A DNA stretch of 12,280 bases from assembly GCA_030594795.1 (NCBI GenBank), contig JAUVEK010000029.1, forward strand, positions 1 through 12,280, in the 5' to 3' direction. Source of the DNA: Candidatus Nanohalarchaeota archaeon. GTDB lineage: Archaea; EX4484-52; B79-G9. A program made the position numbers and the translations under genes. Positions 1-7,769 of the stretch are shown here, piece after piece. A model generated the notes under the pieces. It was not told the origin of the DNA. It searched no databases and saw nothing but the letters and a program-made list of their open reading frames with translations. Positions within the stretch are counted from its first letter, which is position 1. Each line of letters starts with the position of its first letter.

Positions 1-98
1 TCAGGGAAATTTTTGACAAGCTTATTTGCAGCTCCTTTAATGTATCTCTGTTTAATCGCTCCGATAAAAATCACCTTAAACTGCATAGCATGCACCAT
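1..98 (-). CDS. N-terminal fragment of a minus-strand gene, possibly RlmH-like SPOUT methyltransferase
   Basis: An open frame runs off the left edge, so only about 32 residues are visible. Two in-frame ATGs occur, at 98 and 86. From the second, the protein begins MQFKVIFIGAIKQRYIKGAA and continues with NKLVKNFP. This resembles the first strand-turn-helix of RlmH (23S rRNA pseudouridine-1915 N3-methyltransferase), where a short beta strand, a glycine, then a K-x-K/R-Y-x-K helix and an acidic or basic stretch are typical. The similarity is only to a short N-terminus and is from memory, so the family call is tentative. A TATA-like element on the minus strand at 123-133 is about 30 bp upstream of ATG 98, favouring that start as leaderless. 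It is divergent from the small ORFs to its right. Confidence 0.45.
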   Translation of the reverse strand, partial: MVHAMQFKVIFIGAIKQRYIKGAANKLVKNFP

Positions 99-122
99 GC
101 ACTGTGTAACTAAGAACAATTA

Positions 123-133
123 CCTTTAAAAAG
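123..133 (-). promoter_or_regulatory. TATA box for the left-edge minus-strand gene
   Basis: On the minus strand this reads TTTTTAAAGG. Its centre is about 30 bp from ATG 98 of the minus-strand gene, the spacing expected for an archaeal box A and a near-leaderless transcript. The motif is almost symmetric, so plus-strand use is also possible. Plus-strand initiation would fall near 155, inside the 37-aa ORF. Confidence 0.4.
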
Positions 134-136
134 TTT

Positions 137-250
137 ATGCAGGCAATAAAACAGAATCAGGCATCAAAACACGCAGGCTACGGCAAAAACAAGACTATCA
201 GAGACATAATGGAAGAACAGAACATCGAATTCTACAGCATGATAGAATAG
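137..250 (+). CDS. Small ORF, 37 aa, unrecognised
   Basis: ATG at 137, TAG at 248-250. The peptide starts MQAIKQNQASKHAGYGKNK and ends in an acidic segment, IEFYSMIE. It is hydrophilic with no membrane segment or known motif. Codon choice is plausible for this genome. However, the only TATA-like element lies directly in front of the ATG, so a transcript started from it would begin inside the ORF, and no ribosome binding site is seen. I do not recognise it and it may be a chance ORF. Confidence 0.25.
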   Translation: MQAIKQNQASKHAGYGKNKTIRDIMEEQNIEFYSMIE

Positions 251-263
251 CACGCAATAGCCC

Positions 264-290
264 TGATTTCACCCTGAAAACCAGAAATCA
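264..290. repeat. Small inverted repeat, 7-bp arms
   Basis: TGATTTC (264-270) and GAAATCA (284-290) are perfect complements separated by 13 nt. It follows the stop of the 37-aa ORF and precedes the TATA box of the next small ORF. It may be a weak hairpin or an operator-like palindrome. No T-run follows, so I do not call it a terminator. Confidence 0.25.
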
Positions 291-298
291 ACCCAAAT

Positions 299-307
299 CT
301 ATATTAG
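299..307 (+). promoter_or_regulatory. TATA box for the 49-aa membrane ORF
   Basis: CTATATTAG is centred about 27 bp upstream of the ATG at 330. This fits the leaderless-promoter geometry seen at other genes in the window and supports the small ORF being real. Confidence 0.45.
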
Positions 308-329
308 GGAGACCAGCCAGAGATTTAGT

Positions 330-479
330 ATGGAACCTCTACTGATAGGCTCAGCAAACGTCCTGCTATTGATTTATTTAATCGGGGCACACTACACGAA
401 AGCTAAAAAAGACATGCCAGAAACAGATACCCTTGTTACCCACACACTATCAGAAATAAAAAAAGCGGTTCTCAAATAA
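330..479 (+). CDS. Small single-helix membrane protein, 49 aa
   Basis: The ATG at 330 opens a 49-codon frame ending in TAA at 477-479. The N-terminus is MEPLLIGSANVLLLIYLIGA, a hydrophobic segment long enough to cross the membrane. It is followed by a basic stretch (HYTKAKKDM) and a short polar, partly helical tail ending EIKKAVLK. The positive-inside rule predicts the tail in the cytoplasm. A TATA-like box sits about 27 bp upstream. It precedes nop5 by 65 bp, and nop5 has its own TATA box, so the two are probably separate units. I do not recognise the family. Composition and promoter spacing make it more credible than a random ORF. Confidence 0.45.
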   Translation: MEPLLIGSANVLLLIYLIGAHYTKAKKDMPETDTLVTHTLSEIKKAVLK

Positions 480-512
480 TTTCTTCTCATTATAAATCTC
501 ATCACACACAAT

Positions 513-522
513 AAATATAAAA
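513..522 (+). promoter_or_regulatory. TATA box for nop5-flpA
   Basis: AAATATAAAA is centred about 27 bp before the nop5 ATG at 545, as expected for a leaderless archaeal transcript. A second AT-rich match (TATAAAT, 491-497) lies further upstream and is less well placed. Confidence 0.55.
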
Positions 523-544
523 CTACTTCAAGATAAACACTAGT

Positions 545-1705
545 ATGTATTATATCACAACATCTCCTCTTGGGCTCTTTGCAGTAGACAGCAATAAAAA
601 CGAGGTTGCTCACCTCTATTTCTCAAAAGACCCAAAAGATGCAAAAAAGCAGTACACAGAATCACTAAAACCAGCTTTCTCAAAAGAAGAAAAAGAACTT
701 CTGAAAAACATGAAAAGCAAGGATATAATCTTTGAAATAAAAAAAGACTCAAATGAGCACCAGTTCCCAAACCCTGCAGGAGAATACGTGCGGGCCAGCC
801 TGTTCCGCCTTGCTGCAAAAAACAATTTCTCACCCCCCGAATTCAGCAGCTTCCTCTACGGCTTCAACTTCGAACTCACAAGAGACAAAATGCAGAGCCA
901 ATCTGTAAACGACAGGCTCATAATCCAAGCAGTATCAGCCATAGATGACCTTGACAAAACAATAAATGTCATGTGCATGCGCCTTCGCGAATGGTATGGC
1001 CTCTATTTCCCTGAAGCCTCAGAAAAGCTCAAAGACAATGAAAAATTCGCAAAATATGTATCAGAAACACTATACAGGACAGATATGGATAACATTAAAA
1101 TAGAAGAAACCATCGGCTCTGAGATAAAACCAGATGACTTAAAAGAGCACAAGCAATTCGCGCAGGCAATTGGAGCCCTTTTTTCTGAGCGCAAAAACCT
1201 CGAAAAATACATCAACAAGAAATGCCAGCAAGTCATTCCCAACATGACAGCAATAATCGGTGCAGAACAGGCATCGCGCATACTGGCCCATGCAGGAAGC
1301 ACAGAAAAGCTGGCAAAATTCCCATCATCCACTATCCAGATACTGGGCGCAGAAAAAGCCCTCTTCCGCTACCTTCACAATGTAGGCACAAGCCCAAAGC
1401 ACGGCATAATCTTCAACACAAGCTACATCCAGCGCAGCCCGAAAGATGCGCGCGGAAAAATTGCAAGAATCCTTGCAAGCAAACTATCGATCGCCTCAAA
1501 ACTAGACCACTACAAAGGCGAATTCATGGGAGGCAAGCTAAAGCAGGATATGGATAAGGCGCTTGAGCAGGCCATGAAAGCAAAGCCGAAAAAAGATAAA
1601 AAACAAAATAAATCACCGCAGTTCGCCCAAAAAAATGATAAATTCAAAAACCAGAAAAAGGACAAATTCAAAAAGCGCAAAAAAAAGAAGCACAAACACA
1701 GATAG
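545..1705 (+). CDS. nop5: Nop5 (Nop56/Nop58) box C/D RNP scaffold protein
   Basis: Core scaffold of the archaeal box C/D sRNP. It dimerises through its coiled coil, binds fibrillarin with its N-terminal domain and grips the L7Ae-kink-turn with its C-terminal Nop domain, so that fibrillarin can 2'-O-methylate rRNA. Of 386 residues, about 1-120 form the N-terminal domain. A NOSIC/coiled-coil region spans about 120-225 and includes DRLIIQAVSAIDDLDKTIN and LREWYGLYFPE. The Nop domain spans about 230-345 and includes IPNMTAIIGAEQASRILAHA and GAEKALFRYLHNVGTSPKHG. The last 40 residues are a very basic Lys/Asn-rich tail, common in archaeal Nop5. The ATG is placed by a TATA box 27 bp upstream. flpA follows within about 12 bp, the usual archaeal nop5-fibrillarin operon. 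The call rests on clear family motifs. Confidence 0.96.
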   Translation: MYYITTSPLGLFAVDSNKNEVAHLYFSKDPKDAKKQYTESLKPAFSKEEKELLKNMKSKDIIFEIKKDSNEHQFPNPAGEYVRASLFRLAAKNNFSPPEFSSFLYGFNFELTRDKMQSQSVNDRLIIQAVSAIDDLDKTINVMCMRLREWYGLYFPEASEKLKDNEKFAKYVSETLYRTDMDNIKIEETIGSEIKPDDLKEHKQFAQAIGALFSERKNLEKYINKKCQQVIPNMTAIIGAEQASRILAHAGSTEKLAKFPSSTIQILGAEKALFRYLHNVGTSPKHGIIFNTSYIQRSPKDARGKIARILASKLSIASKLDHYKGEFMGGKLKQDMDKALEQAMKAKPKKDKKQNKSPQFAQKNDKFKNQKKDKFKKRKKKKHKHR

Positions 1706-1717
1706 AACGTGATACAA

Positions 1718-2368
1718 ATGCCACAAAAAAATATCTACAGATTCGGGCGCGACTATGCGACCTTAAGCATAGCCCCGAAAAGGAAAGTGTATGATGAAAA
1801 GATAATCCGGAGGGGCAAAGATGAATACCGCATATGGGACCCGACAAAGTCAAAGCTCTCAGCAGCCCTGCAAAAAGGCCTGAGAAACACCCCTTTCTTT
1901 CGCGGCATGAAAATAGTTTATCTGGGCGCAGCCAACGGCACGACCCCTTCCCACATCTCAGACATAATAGGACAATCAGGCCTCATCTACGCAGTAGAAT
2001 TCTCATCCCGCTCAATGCGCGACCTCATCTCAGTCTCAAGAGCGCGAAAAAACATCATACCGATGCTTGCAGATGCAAGAATGCCAGACACCTATGCAAA
2101 CCAGATTGAAAAGGCAGACCTTATATACTGCGACGTAGCCCAGCCAGACCAGACAGAGATACTTATCAGAAACGCAAAGCTTTTGCTGAAGAAAGGCGCA
2201 TACATCATGATAGCCATAAAAGCGCGAAGCATAAATGTAATAAGAAACCCGAAACATATTTATGCTGAGGAGCGCGAGAAACTAAAAAAAGAGTTTGACA
2301 TCCTGGAAGAACTCAATCTCCACCCATTGGAAAAAGACCATGCCTTCTTTGTCGCAAAATCAAGATAA
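1718..2368 (+). CDS. flpA: Fibrillarin, rRNA/tRNA 2'-O-methyltransferase
   Basis: SAM-dependent 2'-O-methyltransferase of the box C/D sRNP, partner of the Nop5 encoded just upstream. Numbering from ATG 1718 (216 aa): the family signature YRIWDPTKSKL ends near residue 47, with the catalytic Lys in SKL. The SAM loop YLGAANGTTPSHISDIIG is near 68-85. YAVEFS (about 91-96) holds the acidic residue that binds the ribose. LADARMP follows near 117-123. CDVAQPDQ (about 138-145) supplies the catalytic Asp, IKAR (about 167-170) a Lys, and EKDHAFF (about 205-211) the His. All key positions are present and length is normal. A GTG at 1709 is in frame. I prefer ATG 1718 because GTGAT at 1709-1713 can act as the ribosome binding site, although the longer start is possible. 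Confidence 0.96.
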   Translation: MPQKNIYRFGRDYATLSIAPKRKVYDEKIIRRGKDEYRIWDPTKSKLSAALQKGLRNTPFFRGMKIVYLGAANGTTPSHISDIIGQSGLIYAVEFSSRSMRDLISVSRARKNIIPMLADARMPDTYANQIEKADLIYCDVAQPDQTEILIRNAKLLLKKGAYIMIAIKARSINVIRNPKHIYAEEREKLKKEFDILEELNLHPLEKDHAFFVAKSR

Positions 2369-2370
2369 TC

Positions 2371-3090
2371 TTACTTCTTCTCAGCAAGCTTAACAATAGC
2401 GCCGACAAGATTATCCATCGACTTCCTGTAATCATCCCTGTCTCTTTCTGATTTTTCCAAAAGCTTCTCAGTATTATCACACGTCCTGTTGATAGCATAA
2501 ACTGCCTTCTCAATATTCTCAGAGATTTTCCCATACTTGTCATCGACTACATCAAATCGCGCAATAGTATCCTTGTGAAAAGAATGAAATGAACTATCCA
2601 GTTTGTCGGACATCTGGATTGACTTATTATGAAATTCTCTATTATCATTTCTCAGTTTTTTGGTTTCTTCTGCTCCTTCCCTCGTCATTTCAATAGTTTT
2701 ATCCTGCTTCCCCGATGTCTCTCTTTGCCCTTCTCTAAGTTTAAATAATCCATCTCTAACATCAAACAATACTTTACCTGCAACATCCATCCTTTCTCCC
2801 AATTCATCCTGCCATTCTCCCCTCTTAATCTCAAAGTATTCAAATTCCCCTGTTGGCTCCTCAAACCTCACAACAACCTTTTCAACATCTATTGGCGACT
2901 TTTTAATATCAATGAATTCAACGAATTTCTTTAATGCCTCTTCTTCGCCTTCCGCTATAATCTTAACATCATATGGTTTCAGATTTTCAACAAATCCAAC
3001 AAGTTTTAGTTTTCGGGCTATTTTCTCAACTATATCTCTGTAGCCGACTCTCTGGACTTCTCCTTTTACAATAACTGTTACTCTTTTCAT
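2371..3090 (-). CDS. Acylphosphatase domain fused to a long charged helical tail
   Basis: 239 aa from ATG 3090. Residues 1-90 are an acylphosphatase-like domain (hydrolysis of acyl phosphates). The motif VKGEVQRVGYR carries the phosphate-loop Arg18, and VGFVENL carries Asn36. The 18-residue spacing between this Arg and Asn equals that of classical acylphosphatases, so the active site looks intact. One usual Gly (VQGVG) is Arg here. Residues about 95-239 are not part of the normal enzyme, which is about 90 aa. They are highly charged, Cys-poor and predicted helical or coiled-coil, with no membrane segment. A TTG at 3099 would add three residues, but a TATA box at 3114-3122 lies about 28 bp from ATG 3090 and favours a leaderless start there. 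It converges with flpA with a 2-bp gap. The tail's role is unknown. Oligomerisation or tethering is an inference. Confidence 0.85.
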   Translation of the reverse strand: MKRVTVIVKGEVQRVGYRDIVEKIARKLKLVGFVENLKPYDVKIIAEGEEEALKKFVEFIDIKKSPIDVEKVVVRFEEPTGEFEYFEIKRGEWQDELGERMDVAGKVLFDVRDGLFKLREGQRETSGKQDKTIEMTREGAEETKKLRNDNREFHNKSIQMSDKLDSSFHSFHKDTIARFDVVDDKYGKISENIEKAVYAINRTCDNTEKLLEKSERDRDDYRKSMDNLVGAIVKLAEKK

Positions 3091-3113
3091 AATTACCAAC
3101 TATTCAAACACAT

Positions 3114-3122
3114 CTTTATAAA
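3114..3122 (-). promoter_or_regulatory. TATA box for the acylphosphatase-coil gene
   Basis: On the minus strand it reads TTTATAAAG, a strong archaeal box A, centred about 28 bp from ATG 3090. It lies in the 66-bp gap after the upstream platform gene, so this gene probably has its own transcript. Confidence 0.6.
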
Positions 3123-3156
3123 TTTTCAACCTTTGTTTTCAGATATAGCTGCTTCA

Positions 3157-5367
3157 TCACACAGACATATTCGCAACACCTACAAGCGGCGCAAACACCA
3201 TCATGACAATAGCCAGGATCACAAGATAACTTATGGTTCCTGCCAGCACAAACTTCCAGATAGTATCAGCCTCTTTAACTTCATCAACCCCGGTCTCGAT
3301 TCTCGTCACAAACATTGCAAGAAGCACAAGAATCTCAACAACATAGATGCCTACCACAATCTGCAAAAGCTCTGCAGGCATGGATTCTTTAAAATTGATA
3401 ATAGACATGGGGCTCATACCCATACCGCCAGCTTCAGCCGGCATGTTTGCGCTTATTGATGCAAAAGTGTTGGAAAGCCCGGCAAGCATTTTAATGATCA
3501 GGTCAGAAACAGCAATAACAACACCGGATATCGCAGGCACAAGCACGTATGCCTGGAACTTCATCGAAGACACAGTAGAAGAAAGCAGGTTATTAATATT
3601 CTCCTGCGTAGTCCTCATATTGCGAAGATACGTTGCAATCGTAAGCATAGTCACAGCTGCATACTTGCTGCCCCGTTCCAGTGTGCCACTAACTGACCTC
3701 ATAATAGTCCTGATCAAAGCCGACGGATACTCATTAAGAGCACCGTACTTCTCATCGAAAAGCGAGTCTTTAAAGCTCATGCTCAGGCGGTTCATATTCT
3801 TTAAGCTTATCTCAAAAAGCTTTGAAATAGAAAGGTCCTGCGTATCTTCTACAACTTTCTCAAGGGCAAACTCTATTGGTATACCTGAGCTTAGCCTGTT
3901 GCCAAGTGCAAACAGGGATTCCTCAAATTCTTCTTCAACAGCTGCAACCCTGTCCCTGATATCAAGTGCCTTATAGCACTTGCCTTTATAATACACAATA
4001 AAAATCACTGCAAAGCCGATAATAACAAGAAGGCTCATCATCATGGTTCCTATGCTATGCACAAGCGTTTCACCGTCCTCATCGCATTCAGCAAATGTCT
4101 CATTTGGTGCGCAACTCTCAAACATATTGGTCGCAACAAGGAACTTAAAGCCAGGCACGAGAAAAATCAGCCCCGCGATAATCGCAAACAAAAGAATAAT
4201 CCTCTTCATGTTAAGCACATTTTTTATAGAGAATTTAGGATTTAACTCAGCAGACTTTTTAGGTACAATATCCAGTCCTGAATGTGTTGACGGCCGCGTT
4301 TCCAGGATATGCCTGATAAAGAAATAAACAAGAAGAGGCAGGAATATATCATACCCCAGAAAGAGGTACAGGGGAATATTCTTAAAATCCGAGGCAAGAA
4401 ATATAGAAACAAGCGGGAACACAATCATACCCATAACAGGCAGCATAATACCCAATCCGTGCAGCACCATGACAGGGGTCTCGAGATTTCTCGCATACAT
4501 CTTCATCTTGCTATCCATGCCGTCAAGCACCACCCCGATAGCCTTGTCAAGCATTGCTTCCCTTCTTTTTTCATTAGATTCAAGCATGGACCCCCTGATA
4601 AGATGCATGGATTCGATAAATTCCTTATTATAATTCTTCCACCCTTTAAGGTACTCCATCAGCGAATCCTCAATAGAATTATGAATCCCGACCTCCACTT
4701 TCCAGAAGACCCTCTTCAGGTCCCACCTCAATTTACCCGTGACGTTTTCAGCAGCAAAACGGACTGCATTTTCAAGATTGGGCACAGACCTGAGAAATAC
4801 AACGATATAAAGAAGTGCAGTAATCAGCTCGCGCCCTTCTTTCATCCTGACTGTATTTGCATGGCTGAATGGATAAGTGAGCATAAGATAAGCCACAATG
4901 AGCGGCACAAAAAGTATGAGAATCAATTTAAAAAGAAGTGTCCCATACGGCAGAAAGAATGTAAGCAAAATCAGGATAAAAGAAAGTATAGCAGCAATAA
5001 TACATCCACCGGTAACATCCTGTGGTGTGGTGTGCATGGCGCTGAAGTTAATGGCAGCATCCATCTTTTTCTTTGTGTCGTCATCAGGAGACGGCCTTAT
5101 TATTTTCCCGGAATAATAGCAGAATTTTTCAAAAATAGTCTGCGGCTCTTTTATAAATCTCTCCTCATCCTGGAACAATAGGTACTCGCGCGACTCAGGA
5201 TAATAACGTTTTCTTCCGCCTTTCTTTTCCGGTTCAATATCAGGTATCCTGTAATCTACGTCTCTTTCCTTTTTTTTCTCATCCATGATTCTTTTGATTA
5301 GGTCTGCGCGCTCCTGTTTTATAAGTTCCTCCTCAGTCAGTTTCTTCTTCTTTTCAAACAAGCCCAT
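3157..5367 (-). CDS. FlaJ/TadC-type pilus platform protein with two T2SSF modules (paralogue 1)
   Basis: Polytopic membrane platform for a type IV pilus-like or secretion machine. It would sit in the cytoplasmic membrane above the ATPase encoded next to it. 736 aa from ATG 5367, against about 550 for a typical FlaJ. A charged cytoplasmic N-terminus (1-115) precedes helices near 120-139 and 144-164. The first T2SSF helical module (about 175-300) includes VPNLENAVRFAAENVTG. Helices follow near 300-324, 332-352, 388-410 and 439-460. The second module (about 475-600) includes NRLSSGIPIEFALEKV. Final helices are near 602-627, 667-687 and 705-729. Cys419 and Cys428 sit in the loop between two central helices. 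A Met/Gly-rich loop (EAGGMGMSPM) precedes the last helices. TTG 5376 is in frame; ATG 5367 is preferred. It lies 86 bp downstream of the ATPase on the same strand and matches the 7770-9902 protein along its whole length. Confidence 0.9.
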   Translation of the reverse strand: MGLFEKKKKLTEEELIKQERADLIKRIMDEKKKERDVDYRIPDIEPEKKGGRKRYYPESREYLLFQDEERFIKEPQTIFEKFCYYSGKIIRPSPDDDTKKKMDAAINFSAMHTTPQDVTGGCIIAAILSFILILLTFFLPYGTLLFKLILILFVPLIVAYLMLTYPFSHANTVRMKEGRELITALLYIVVFLRSVPNLENAVRFAAENVTGKLRWDLKRVFWKVEVGIHNSIEDSLMEYLKGWKNYNKEFIESMHLIRGSMLESNEKRREAMLDKAIGVVLDGMDSKMKMYARNLETPVMVLHGLGIMLPVMGMIVFPLVSIFLASDFKNIPLYLFLGYDIFLPLLVYFFIRHILETRPSTHSGLDIVPKKSAELNPKFSIKNVLNMKRIILLFAIIAGLIFLVPGFKFLVATNMFESCAPNETFAECDEDGETLVHSIGTMMMSLLVIIGFAVIFIVYYKGKCYKALDIRDRVAAVEEEFEESLFALGNRLSSGIPIEFALEKVVEDTQDLSISKLFEISLKNMNRLSMSFKDSLFDEKYGALNEYPSALIRTIMRSVSGTLERGSKYAAVTMLTIATYLRNMRTTQENINNLLSSTVSSMKFQAYVLVPAISGVVIAVSDLIIKMLAGLSNTFASISANMPAEAGGMGMSPMSIINFKESMPAELLQIVVGIYVVEILVLLAMFVTRIETGVDEVKEADTIWKFVLAGTISYLVILAIVMMVFAPLVGVANMSV

Positions 5368-5392
5368 ATGACCCAACTACACTTATTTCTCA

Positions 5393-5400
5393 GTCTAAAT
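5393..5400 (-). promoter_or_regulatory. Weak TATA-like box in the ATPase-platform gap
   Basis: The 86-bp gap between the ATPase stop and ATG 5367 contains TATTTAGA (minus strand), about 30 bp before that ATG. It is a poor match, so the platform gene may have its own weak promoter, be co-transcribed with the ATPase, or both. No ribosome binding site is seen before ATG 5367. Confidence 0.3.
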
Positions 5401-5453
5401 ACTGCAAAATACAATCCTATAGAAATATAGTGCATATCTAGTACTTAAAATTT

Positions 5454-7739
5454 TCAGGAAGGATATCTTCCAACTTTTTCTTTAATCTCGTTTTTGGTCC
5501 ACTCGTTCCATCTGGCAAAAATTCTCTGCGAGTCAAGGCTGCCGTATTCATCTTTCACTTTTTCGGAAATAACATGGAACTGGTCATTTGCTTCTGTAGT
5601 GAATTCAGCTTCAAGAATACTAAAATTCTCCATCTTTTTTGCATACCCGACAAGAGTCTCCTTCACCTTCGCCCTCAGCTGGATATTATCCCATATTGCC
5701 TCCCAGTTATCTCTCCATTCCTTTACGCGGTTCGCTATTTCGTTCAGGATGTAGCTTTCCCCGTTAAGAAATGTCTCTGTAGGCTCTAAAATATCTGTCT
5801 TTGAATTATACACCATAAGCGGCACAAATGCCTTCTCCTTTTGCGGGTCCTCATCCCATTCTTTTGTAATCTCGGTTATGCTGATCATCCTCCGGAACGT
5901 ATGAAGCCCGTCTGCCGAGCGCAGCCTGTTATTCATAATAATAACATCCGTTGCCTTAAAACTTGTGGGCGGCACTCCAAGGTCATTAACAACCCTGTCA
6001 AATACACCGTAAGGTGAGTCGCCGTGTATTGTGCCTGCAACAACGTTTGCAAGAGCCCCGATTCTCATGGCTTCATACAGAGCTTTCGCTTCAAGTGACC
6101 TTACTTCGCCGATTATCAGGCATGAATCACCCAACCTAAGCGACGTCCTGATAGCCTCGTCAGTCGGCACTTCAATCTCCACATGCGTAATAACCGACCT
6201 CGACTTCAGCCTGACAATATTATATCCCATATCACTTAAAGCATCCACAGGCAGCTCAAGAGTATCCTCAACAGTGATGATCCTGTACCTTTTCATTATC
6301 TCAGTTAGAGTAGCTCCAAGCATACTGGTCTTGCCGCTCGACCTTGTGCCTGCAAAAAGCATTGTCCTTGCCCCGTCCACTATGAAACTCAAAAGCCCTG
6401 CGCTAAGCGGAGTCATCATGTTGGCATTCATCATAAGCTGGTATGTCCACGGCTTATCCCTGTGCCTCCTGAGAGCCAGGGCAAGCCCGTCCGGGCTCAG
6501 CGTCCTTGTGATAGCAGCGACCCGCACTCTCCCGCTGGGCAGCTCGATTTCAGTATCAAGAACAGGGTTTGCCTCATCCAGGGGCCTTCCTGATGCAATC
6601 CTGAATCTTGTCGACCATGCATCAGCATCCTCCTGCGTGGGAATGATATTCGTATCGCACTCCTCATGGCGCCCGTGAAAAAGAAAAAAGGGCATCTGCC
6701 CCACAGGCGCATTCAAAAACAGGTCCTGCACATTCTCATCAGCAAGAATCACCTCAAGCATCCCAAACCCGGCAGTATACCTCGTAAGAATTTCTGCAAG
6801 CTCATCAACCTTCTTTGGCGAAAGGGTAATCTTCATAGTATCAGAAATATCAGTGATCATATCCCTCCCGATATTGTAGAATATCTCCCTTGTCCGCTCA
6901 GGCTCAGTAAACTCAGACCTGTTCGGTTTGTGCGCCGCCATATACCTTCTTGCAGTATCTAAAATAGAATACTCAGTCTCACCGAGATTGAACTCAGGCG
7001 GGGTAAGGTGATACCTCACATTCACCCGCCCGGGAATTCTCAGGCACTGCACCTCTGTCTTGTCGACAAAATACCTGTCTATCTGCACGGCTCCCATAGG
7101 TATAACAGTCATATATTTCGTAAGCATGAAATTTGGCTTGATTGTCGGATGAAACAATTCCCTGTAAATCTCCCTTGACCCGATATGATACCCGACAAGC
7201 CTGTCCTTTACCTTCTGTATCATCTCAGTCTTGTCAAGAACACCTTTGACAAGCAGGAGCTTATGAGCAATATAGTCATTATAACACTCAGCGCAGTTCG
7301 GGTAACTGTCTCTTGACTTCTGCTTAAGATATTTAATCTCTCTTACCAGCCTCACATAAGCACCGATGGGGTCCCTTTTCAGGTGATACCCGACAATATT
7401 CTGTATAAACCCGACCCTCTCAGCAACACACCTCTCGCAGTTATTGGGTCCCTTATCAACCATAAAAAGCTTCTTGGTTCTTGCAAGACTTTTTATTGCA
7501 CCTGCCATATCCTTAAGCATTCTTGTCTGGAAATAGTCGTACTCATACTCCCTGTTAGAAGAAAGAACAACATTTGCAACCGCGCCAGCCTCAATCAGTT
7601 TATCAATTGTTCTTGACATGCAGGTTTCAAAATCCTCTATACTTGACCCGTAAAAACAGCCCCTGCAGTTAACCTTTATTCTCTTCTGCTCGCGTTCATA
7701 CTCATAGTCGCAGACCATAGAAAATCTATGGTCAAACAT
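5454..7739 (-). CDS. TadA/FlaI/VirB11-type pilus secretion ATPase with Cys-rich N-terminus
   Basis: Hexameric motor ATPase expected to drive pilin assembly or secretion from the cytoplasmic side of the platform. In the 761-aa form, the Walker A is GTRSSGKTS (464-472). The Asp box is TVEDTLELP (E491/D492). The Walker B region is LIIGEVRSLEAKALYEAMRIG (541-561). The His box is GTIHGDSP (H572). An N2 domain (about 300-430) includes ELPSGRVRVAAITR. The first 240 residues hold eight cysteines before Cys232, six of them as three CxxC pairs (C25/C28, C101/C104, C149/C152), which suggests a metal site. About 140 residues follow the core ATPase domain. The start is ambiguous: ATG 7739 (longest, shown) or ATG 7718, which lies about 25 bp from an exact TTTATATA box on the minus strand. 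It diverges from the second platform gene. Function in pilus assembly is inferred from family and context. Confidence 0.93.
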   Translation of the reverse strand: MFDHRFSMVCDYEYEREQKRIKVNCRGCFYGSSIEDFETCMSRTIDKLIEAGAVANVVLSSNREYEYDYFQTRMLKDMAGAIKSLARTKKLFMVDKGPNNCERCVAERVGFIQNIVGYHLKRDPIGAYVRLVREIKYLKQKSRDSYPNCAECYNDYIAHKLLLVKGVLDKTEMIQKVKDRLVGYHIGSREIYRELFHPTIKPNFMLTKYMTVIPMGAVQIDRYFVDKTEVQCLRIPGRVNVRYHLTPPEFNLGETEYSILDTARRYMAAHKPNRSEFTEPERTREIFYNIGRDMITDISDTMKITLSPKKVDELAEILTRYTAGFGMLEVILADENVQDLFLNAPVGQMPFFLFHGRHEECDTNIIPTQEDADAWSTRFRIASGRPLDEANPVLDTEIELPSGRVRVAAITRTLSPDGLALALRRHRDKPWTYQLMMNANMMTPLSAGLLSFIVDGARTMLFAGTRSSGKTSMLGATLTEIMKRYRIITVEDTLELPVDALSDMGYNIVRLKSRSVITHVEIEVPTDEAIRTSLRLGDSCLIIGEVRSLEAKALYEAMRIGALANVVAGTIHGDSPYGVFDRVVNDLGVPPTSFKATDVIIMNNRLRSADGLHTFRRMISITEITKEWDEDPQKEKAFVPLMVYNSKTDILEPTETFLNGESYILNEIANRVKEWRDNWEAIWDNIQLRAKVKETLVGYAKKMENFSILEAEFTTEANDQFHVISEKVKDEYGSLDSQRIFARWNEWTKNEIKEKVGRYPS

Positions 7740-7749
7740 ATATAAATAG
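7739..7749. promoter_or_regulatory. Possible bidirectional TATA box between ATPase and second platform gene
   Basis: TATATAAATAG reads as a good TATA box on the plus strand, about 26-28 bp before ATG 7770. On the minus strand the same bases contain TTTATATA, an exact archaeal box A, about 25 bp before ATG 7718 of the ATPase. If the ATPase instead starts at 7739, it would need the weaker minus-strand TATTATTTG near 7759-7767. Either way the promoters of the two halves of the locus overlap. Confidence 0.55.
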
Positions 7750-7769
7750 GATTCGCCTACAAATAATAC

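Noticed and set aside
392..613. Minus-strand ORF of 73 codons across the nop5 promoter
   Set aside because: It overlaps the 49-aa ORF, the nop5 TATA box and the nop5 start, has no promoter or family signal, and is Cys/Phe-rich as expected of a shadow.
1792..1797. TGATGA resembling a C box of a C/D sRNA, near the fibrillarin gene
   Set aside because: It lies within the fibrillarin coding sequence, with no CTGA D box at the usual distance and no second box pair.
4309..5181. Plus-strand ORF of 290 codons
   Set aside because: It lies antisense inside the platform gene at 3157-5367, whose minus-strand frame has clear T2SSF motifs and membrane helices. The plus-strand translation is a low-complexity His/Lys/Asn-rich shadow.
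6031..6678. Plus-strand ORF of 215 codons
   Set aside because: Antisense to the ATPase core, including Walker A and the Asp and His boxes. It has no motif of its own.
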